A stretch of 64,000 bases of DNA from Echiichthys vipera (Eukaryota > Chordata > Actinopteri > Perciformes > Trachinidae). A model generated the notes under the pieces. That model was given only the letters and a program-made list of their open reading frames with translations. It ran no database searches and was not told the origin of the DNA. Shown piece by piece: positions 59,385-64,000 of the stretch. How positions within the stretch are numbered: position 1 is the first letter of the stretch; the number at the start of each line of letters is the position of its first letter. The DNA lies in NCBI GenBank assembly GCA_963691815.1, contig OY829662.1, positions 16,682,411-16,746,410 on the forward strand. Reading direction: 5' to 3'. A program made the translations under genes and the position numbers.

Positions 59385-59721
59385 GGGGCAGCAGTAGCTC
59401 AGTCCATAGTCGACTTGGCTGGGAACCAGAGGGTCGCCGGTTGGAGTCCCTGTGTGGTCCATGAATGGAGCGTGGACTGGTGGCTGGAGAGGTGTCTGTT
59501 CATCTCCTGGGCATTGCCGAGGTGCTGTTGAGCAAGGCACTGAACCCCCAACTGCTCGGGGCGCTGGTCACTGGCAGCCCCCTCGCTCTAACATCTCTAC
59601 ATTAATTGCATGTATAAAGGTCCTGTCTGTGCATGTGTGTGTATTTCGGGCCTGTGTGTGTGTGTAAAATGAATAACAATTATAGAGTGAAAAAATAGAA
59701 TGCTTCTTCTTCTTCTTCTTC
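59385..59721 (+). mobile_element. tRNA-derived SINE, copy 2, nested in the hAT-like element
   Basis: The head has an A-box-like TAGCTCAGTCC and a B-box-like GGTTGGAGTCC, then the same body as 8629-8955. It ends in (CTT)n at 59703-59721. It lacks the ttccccattgcgggac tail part present in the other copy. The flanking sequences are the two parts of the hAT-like element. Confidence 0.8.
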
Positions 59722-59820
59722 AAGCAGCTGATGCTTGTCACAGTTTGATTATTGTTAGACTCAGGTGTGTTAGGGTAGGGATAAACCTAAAACATGCAGG
59801 ACAGTGGCTCTCCAGGACCG

Positions 59821-60294
59821 GTGTTGTGCTGTATTCAGCACCCCTGCCGTGAAATGCACCCCCTGGCATTATAGGTGATATTCTGGATCAGAAGGCTGTT
59901 GTTTCCACCTATAGGAGTAGTTCATATACAGGTAACCACATTAAAAGCACACACTTATGAACCTATGAATCGCAAGAAAAGCTGGGATTATATTCAGGAA
60001 ACGCTGAATCAAATATATTCAACTTGCTCAAAAGATCCATTTCATTCATTTTGTAATTATGGCTGGGGTATATTTCCACAGAACATACAAAAAGGTGTTG
60101 TTTTGTGTTCGCTATTATCCAAGTTTGTGATTTTAAACTCTTTAAAATAGTTTAAAGACTGTAAGTAACCAATGTTCTGACCGTTGTGGGTTACCTGTAT
60201 ATAAACTACTCCTATAGGTGGAAACAACAGCCTTCTGATCCAGAATATCACCTATAATGCATTTCACGGAAGGGGTGCTGAATACGGCACAACA
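59821..60294. mobile_element. Palindromic MITE with ~120-bp inverted arms, nested
   Basis: The left arm tgttgtgctgtattcagcac ... ttataggtgatattctggat, cagaaggctgttgtttccac, ctataggagtagttcatata, caggtaacc is matched by the right arm in inverse orientation ending gtgctgaatacggcacaaca. The left arm has a short insertion relative to the right. CCGG stands on both sides (59817/8-59820 and 60295-60298), possibly a 4-bp target duplication. The two near-identical frames MIFWIRRLLFPPIGVV on opposite strands come from these arms and are not genes. Confidence 0.8.
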
Positions 60295-60334
60295 CCGGAA
60301 TTGCCTAGTCATGATTTAGGCTGAGCAATGACTT

Positions 60335-60711
60335 AGTGCTCCTATTGGCTGAAGGTGCCCGCACTTTTTCTGCAATACGCTTCACAGCGATTGGCTCATT
60401 CACAGCTTGCGTCCAATCATATCCACGCAGGTGTGCAACGCGGACATTTTAACCTGTCACAGCTGATGCCGACGCTGTTTGTTTGTTGCCACAGCTGGTC
60501 TGACACACCGTGCTCCACTTTTTTCGAATACTTATTAAGGAATAAAGAATGGTAGCGCGTCACGTGTCTTCTTCTACCTGCTGTCTGTGTGCCAGCTGTT
60601 TGTCAGGACAGCAGGCGAGTTATATGTTTTTGCTGTCGGACCTCAACCACTCTGTGCGGGGCCTCTTCACCGTATTTCCACACGCCATTACGCCAGGGTG
60701 AAAGGTAAGTG
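60335..60711 (+). promoter_or_regulatory. Candidate promoter and noncoding first exon
   Basis: This stretch has more CpG than its flanks. It holds three CCAAT-type boxes (ctattggctg, gcgattggctc, gtccaatcat) and an E-box (gtCACGTGtc), and ends in a strong donor (GTGAAAG|GTAAGT near 60705). A possible second exon (acceptor ttgctgtcctag, then ATGATGGATAACAGACATC and donor CAG|GTGATG near 60860) follows. No protein was recognised. It could start a lncRNA or a gene continuing to the right. Confidence 0.3.
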
Positions 60712-61071
60712 TCTGCTGTTGTGCTTTTATTTTGTTCCAGTGCACAGGTTGCATTTGTGTCTGCACTGTTGTTAATGTCGCTGCTGTGCTGTTGCTGTCC
60801 TAGATTCATTGTGAAGAGCATGATGGATAACAGACATCTAGGGCTTCTGCATGCTTGCAGGTGATGTTTTGCTACGGTTTGTTCCGTTTGCTTTGCTCTT
60901 ATATGCTGCTGCCCAAACGGTGGAGGGATCAGTGGGTCATATACTTTCATAGTCACTGTGACTGGTCATTGTGTTGGTGCTATATTATGTGTTTATGAAA
61001 ACAAGATAGAATACAATAGTTGCATAAATGAATTCAGCTCTACACTGGTATGGTGGTGAATCATGGTCATT

Positions 61072-61187
61072 CCTATGTTCCCACACCCCTATGTCCCCAC
61101 AGTCCTATGTTCCCACATTTCTAACTTATTTTTTTCACTGACACTTAGGCCCTATGATCCCACAGCCCTATGATCCCACATTCTAAG
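61072..61187. repeat. Minisatellite units in opposite orientation
   Basis: Plus-strand words cctatgttcccacac, cctatgtccccacagt and cctatgatcccacagc are reverse complements of the main array's unit, so this short cluster faces the array at 61303-61765. Confidence 0.75.
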
Positions 61188-61215
61188 ATTTATTTTCAAG
61201 ATTAGACCCTTTGTA

Positions 61216-61260
61216 TTAGGGTCAGGGTCAGGGTTAGGGGTTGGGGTTAGGGTTAGGGGT
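61216..61260. repeat. Interstitial telomere-like (TTAGGG)n block
   Basis: A run built from ttaggg, tcaggg and ttgggg variants lies between the two oppositely oriented minisatellite clusters. Confidence 0.8.
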
Positions 61261-61302
61261 AAAAAGCATTCCCAATCCGTCACATCGTGTGATAGATCTC
61301 AA

Positions 61303-61765
61303 ATGTGGGAACGTAGGACTATGGGAACATTAGGCTGTGAGAACATAGAACTGTGAGAACATAGGACTGTGGGAACATAGGGCTGTGAGAACGCAGGACT
61401 GTGAGAACGCAGGGCTGTGGGAACATAAGGCTGTGAGAACATAAGGCTGTGAGAACATAGGACTGTGGGAACATAGGGCTGTGAGAACATAGGACTGTGG
61501 GAACATAGGGCTGTGAGAACATAGGACTGTGGGAACATAGGGCTGTGAGAACGCAGGACTGTGAGAACGCAGGGCTGTGGGAACGCAGGGCTGTGGGAAC
61601 ATAAGGCTGTGGGAACATAAGGCTGTGGGAACATAAGCCTGTGGGAACATAAGGCTGTGGGAACGCAGGACTGTGAGAATGCAGGGCTGTGGGAACATAA
61701 GGCTGTGGGAACATAAGGCTGTGGGAACATAAGGCTGTGGGAACATAGGGCTGTGCGAACATAGG
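61303..61765. repeat. 16-bp minisatellite array
   Basis: About 29 tandem copies of a 16-bp unit (gggctgtgggaacata with variants ggactgtgagaacgca and similar). Because 16 is not a multiple of three, every minus-strand frame stays open and encodes the same 16-residue repeat in three registers (MFPQPYVPTALCSHSL-like). Confidence 0.95.
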
Positions 61766-62984
61766 CATGGACCTGGTAAAAGTCATATCATATGAGTAAT
61801 TAAATACGGTATACTGCCCAGCACAACACCAACCTATGGTTCAGTGCTCTCCACAGGATTATGTGGTGAGTGGACTGTGGTTGGTGGACCATGGGTCATA
61901 TGGGAGGCTGGTCCAGGGGCATACTCGCTTTTAAAAGCTTAAAAATAATAAATAAATATGCTTTTTGTTAATTCACACAGAACCAAGCAGCCCCAGGTGT
62001 GATTTCACAAAGCATGCAGGCATTATGAAATCAAAAGAGTCGTTGGCGTTTAGTGTTTGTGAGCAGATCTGCACAACCACTTGAACCAGACCCGACCCAC
62101 AAACCGCCAATTCTAAGCTCTGCATGGCTGTAGACGCTTCTTCGTCTTGTTTTCTGATATGTCACTGGGAATCAGCTCTTCTTTTGAGTTGACATGCTCA
62201 CCGTAGCTGGGCAGAGGCCTTAATGCTTTGCTGCACCCTCTGCAGATGGAAGACAGGCTTCACCCCTGGGTGCCACACCATTGCTTCAACAAATCCATGA
62301 TGATGAATCTGTGGGTTTAACACAGAAAATATGCCAAAATCTGTTTAATTTTTTAATTTTTTTTTGTAATAATAGAACAACCTATTTTGTCTCTGAAGAA
62401 CACAAATGACCTGCTGAAATAATCCACCCTGTGATATATATTTGCCCAAAAGAGTGCCTCACCCCTGACTGAACTGGTTAGTTATTGATCATGGTGCAGA
62501 CACTCCTGTGTGTCCTTGGGGCTTGTTGAAGCATGAATGTGGTGGGAAATTGGAAGCATAGATAATTAGGAGCAGGAGCACAGAGCCATAGAACTAAGAA
62601 TGACAACCTGATTCCTGGAAGCTGAAGTGGGAACTATTGGCAGCACTCAGAAATGCAGTCTCTATTTCAGTCATTTCAACCTTGTTGCGAGGAGGAATAA
62701 AACTACTTTCTTTAAACCAATCGCAGTCCAGTCCCTACTCACAATTGGTCAGGCGGGTGTACGGCGTTTCCATGCCATCCAGTCACGACTGTGCAGACTC
62801 TGGTTGCCAAATTACAACATGGTGGCGCCTCTATCTGTGATATTTTCGATTTTGTACAGCGTTAGGAAATGGAGACGTCTAACCGGTCTGTTCATTACTT
62901 ACACATTTATTTCCACCAACATCAGTTTGTGGAAATGGGGACGCAAGATATTGGATTTTTTGCCGATATCTGATATGCTGACAT
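61766..62984. other. Spacer without a supported gene
   Basis: A 125-codon plus frame spans 62627-63004 but overlaps repeat-like DNA and has no recognisable domain, start context or splice support. Confidence 0.4.
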
Positions 62985-63412
62985 TTTGCAACTCATTGGA
63001 CTGATAGCGATAGCGATGTATACTCTTTTTTTTCCACATCTAATTGGAGGGATCATGAAGTCTCTTCTGTAGTTGAATTAACATATTATTATGAAGTCTC
63101 TTATGCTGGCACACCGGCAAATGCAGGCATTAAAATAAAACTTATGAAATATCCATTCCTCATAACTTGTGTTTAAAACATGCCAAATTTATTTATGACA
63201 ATTTCTTTTAAACAAAGCAAGTAACATTAATCCTATGTGTCACGTCATGCTGTGCACGTGATTCTCCCGCCGCCGGGCATTTAATCTGATGTGATCAAGC
63301 AGCATTTATCGGTTTATTATATTGTCGTGTTAGCCGTTATCCGATAAAATATTTTAAAGTCAATATTGGCCTATACTAGATAGCGTGCCGACGTTATTGT
63401 GCATCCCTATGT
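62985..63412. repeat. Degraded fish MITE with 'cgata/tatcgg' words
   Basis: The sequences ggactgatagcgatagcgat near the left, and gccgttatccgataaaatat, cgttattgtgcatccctat at the right resemble, in reverse, a common fish non-autonomous element starting agggatgcacaata. The left boundary is approximate. Confidence 0.45.
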
Positions 63413-64000
63413 GGACCATTTAACTTTCAAATTCAGTACAACATACTGTATCAGTAGTTTGCATAAATCTATCTTCACTGTATTGAAACCGGCAGGAGCA
63501 GAGCAGAGTGAGAATGTCGACCTCAGCTCCCTTTATTCATCTGTACACTTCTTCCCACTATGTGAAAAGGTATATTTAATGAATAAGTGAGAGCTTACAA
63601 TCTGCTGTAAGTGTCCCATACTAAAACGTGTTTTACACTTGTACACCGCTCAACTGTTCAATGACTCAATATTTTACATTGACAAAAAAAGAATTACACT
63701 CAGCCAGAGCTTTTCCTGTCCAGTATGTGCACTTTCACACCCCAATGACTGTCAAGTATACTTAATACTCAGAATAAAATCATATCCACTGAGTTTAAGG
63801 GCTCTTACTGTCAGCCTCTGGCTTACTCTGTCTAAATGGCTGTAAGTAATGTGTTTTTCCGCTAAGCTCTTATCAGGTTTCCATCCGTAATTATATCCAA
63901 AGACATAAATTACACTATTGGTCGTAGAAGAAGAGTAGTAAATATTTAAAAAGCACTACAGTACAGAATGTGGTACCTGCACAATTAAATAAGTGTTTTA
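63413..64000. other. Window end without recognised features
   Basis: AT-rich sequence. The short frames at 63399-63590 and 63639-63845 have no support. Confidence 0.4.

Larger units (their letters stand above)
59329..60321. mobile_element. hAT-like non-autonomous element with 8-bp TSD, host of nested insertions
   Basis: Target-site duplications atttaggc at 59329-59336 and 60314-60321 flank an element that begins caggggtaggcagttccgg (59337) and ends ...ccgg | aattgcctagtcatg (60313), a diverged inverted copy. Its right half reads caggtgtgttagggtaggga, taaacctaaaacatgcagg, acagtggctctccaggaccgg, a fish element I recognise. An 8-bp duplication is the hAT hallmark. A SINE (59385-59721) and a palindromic element (59821-60294) have inserted into it. 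Confidence 0.8.

Noticed and set aside
59385..59460. Possible tRNA gene (A and B box, tRNA-like fold)
   Set aside because: The same head is followed by a conserved SINE body and (CTT)n tail here and at 8629-8955, so it is a SINE and not a tRNA gene.
59875..60251. Two similar proteins beginning MIFWIRRLLFPPIGVV on opposite strands
   Set aside because: They are the two arms of a palindromic transposon read on each strand.
61299..61786. Three overlapping minus-strand frames of 138-155 codons encoding a FPQPYVPTALCSHS-type repeat protein
   Set aside because: They are the three registers of a 16-bp minisatellite without stop codons. There is no other coding evidence.
62627..63004. 125-codon plus-strand frame
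   Set aside because: No recognisable domain, runs into degraded MITE sequence, and overlaps a second frame of similar quality.
1..64000. Bacterial-type systems (operons, CRISPR arrays, toxin-antitoxin, phage defence)
   Set aside because: The window is spliced vertebrate DNA. The tandem repeats present are microsatellites and a minisatellite without CRISPR-like spacing.

Overview
The window is vertebrate nuclear DNA, almost certainly from a ray-finned (teleost) fish. Coding exons are small and separated by long AT-rich introns with GT-AG borders. The two recognisable proteins are vertebrate signalling proteins, and the spacers are full of repeats of kinds common in fish: tRNA-derived SINEs, MITEs with terminal inverted repeats, LINE tails and microsatellites. 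There is no bacterial, phage, plasmid or CRISPR content.

Gene 1 (plus strand, about 11.4-35.4 kb) is axin1, the scaffold of the beta-catenin destruction complex. Ten coding exons (13729-32121) join in consistent phase to a predicted 848-residue protein. It has the tankyrase-binding motif, RGS domain, GSK3-binding helix, beta-catenin-binding helix and C-terminal DIX domain. A CpG-richer stretch with a good splice donor at 11687 is the likely promoter and noncoding first exon. The 3' UTR probably runs to paired AATAAA signals near 35.4 kb.

Gene 2 (minus strand, 48812-43002) is a galanin receptor of the GALR2 type. It has two coding exons split inside the DRY motif, as in GALR2 genes, and predicts 385 residues. 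A splice acceptor just upstream of its ATG implies a further noncoding 5' exon. The two genes converge, with about 7.6 kb between axin1's distal poly(A) signals and the galr2 stop codon.

The left flank (1-10.9 kb) holds a MITE at the window edge, a SINE, two other repeat copies, and three open, splice-bordered segments (2453-2503, 3313-3432, 7668-7853) whose phases are compatible. I do not recognise what they encode; they could belong to an undescribed or lineage-specific gene, or be chance. The right flank (49-64 kb) contains no protein gene I can support. It is rich in repeats, including a triply nested element at 59.3-60.3 kb (an hAT-like element with an 8-bp target duplication, holding a SINE and a palindromic element). 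It also has a candidate promoter at 60.3-60.7 kb and a 16-bp minisatellite beside a telomere-like block at 61.1-61.8 kb.

Nothing here looks like a new molecular system. The most useful leads are the unrecognised exon candidates, the 108-nt cassette exon and NAGNAG acceptor of axin1, and the nested and inverted repeat structures. All repeat-family assignments rest on recognition by eye and on copies compared within this window.
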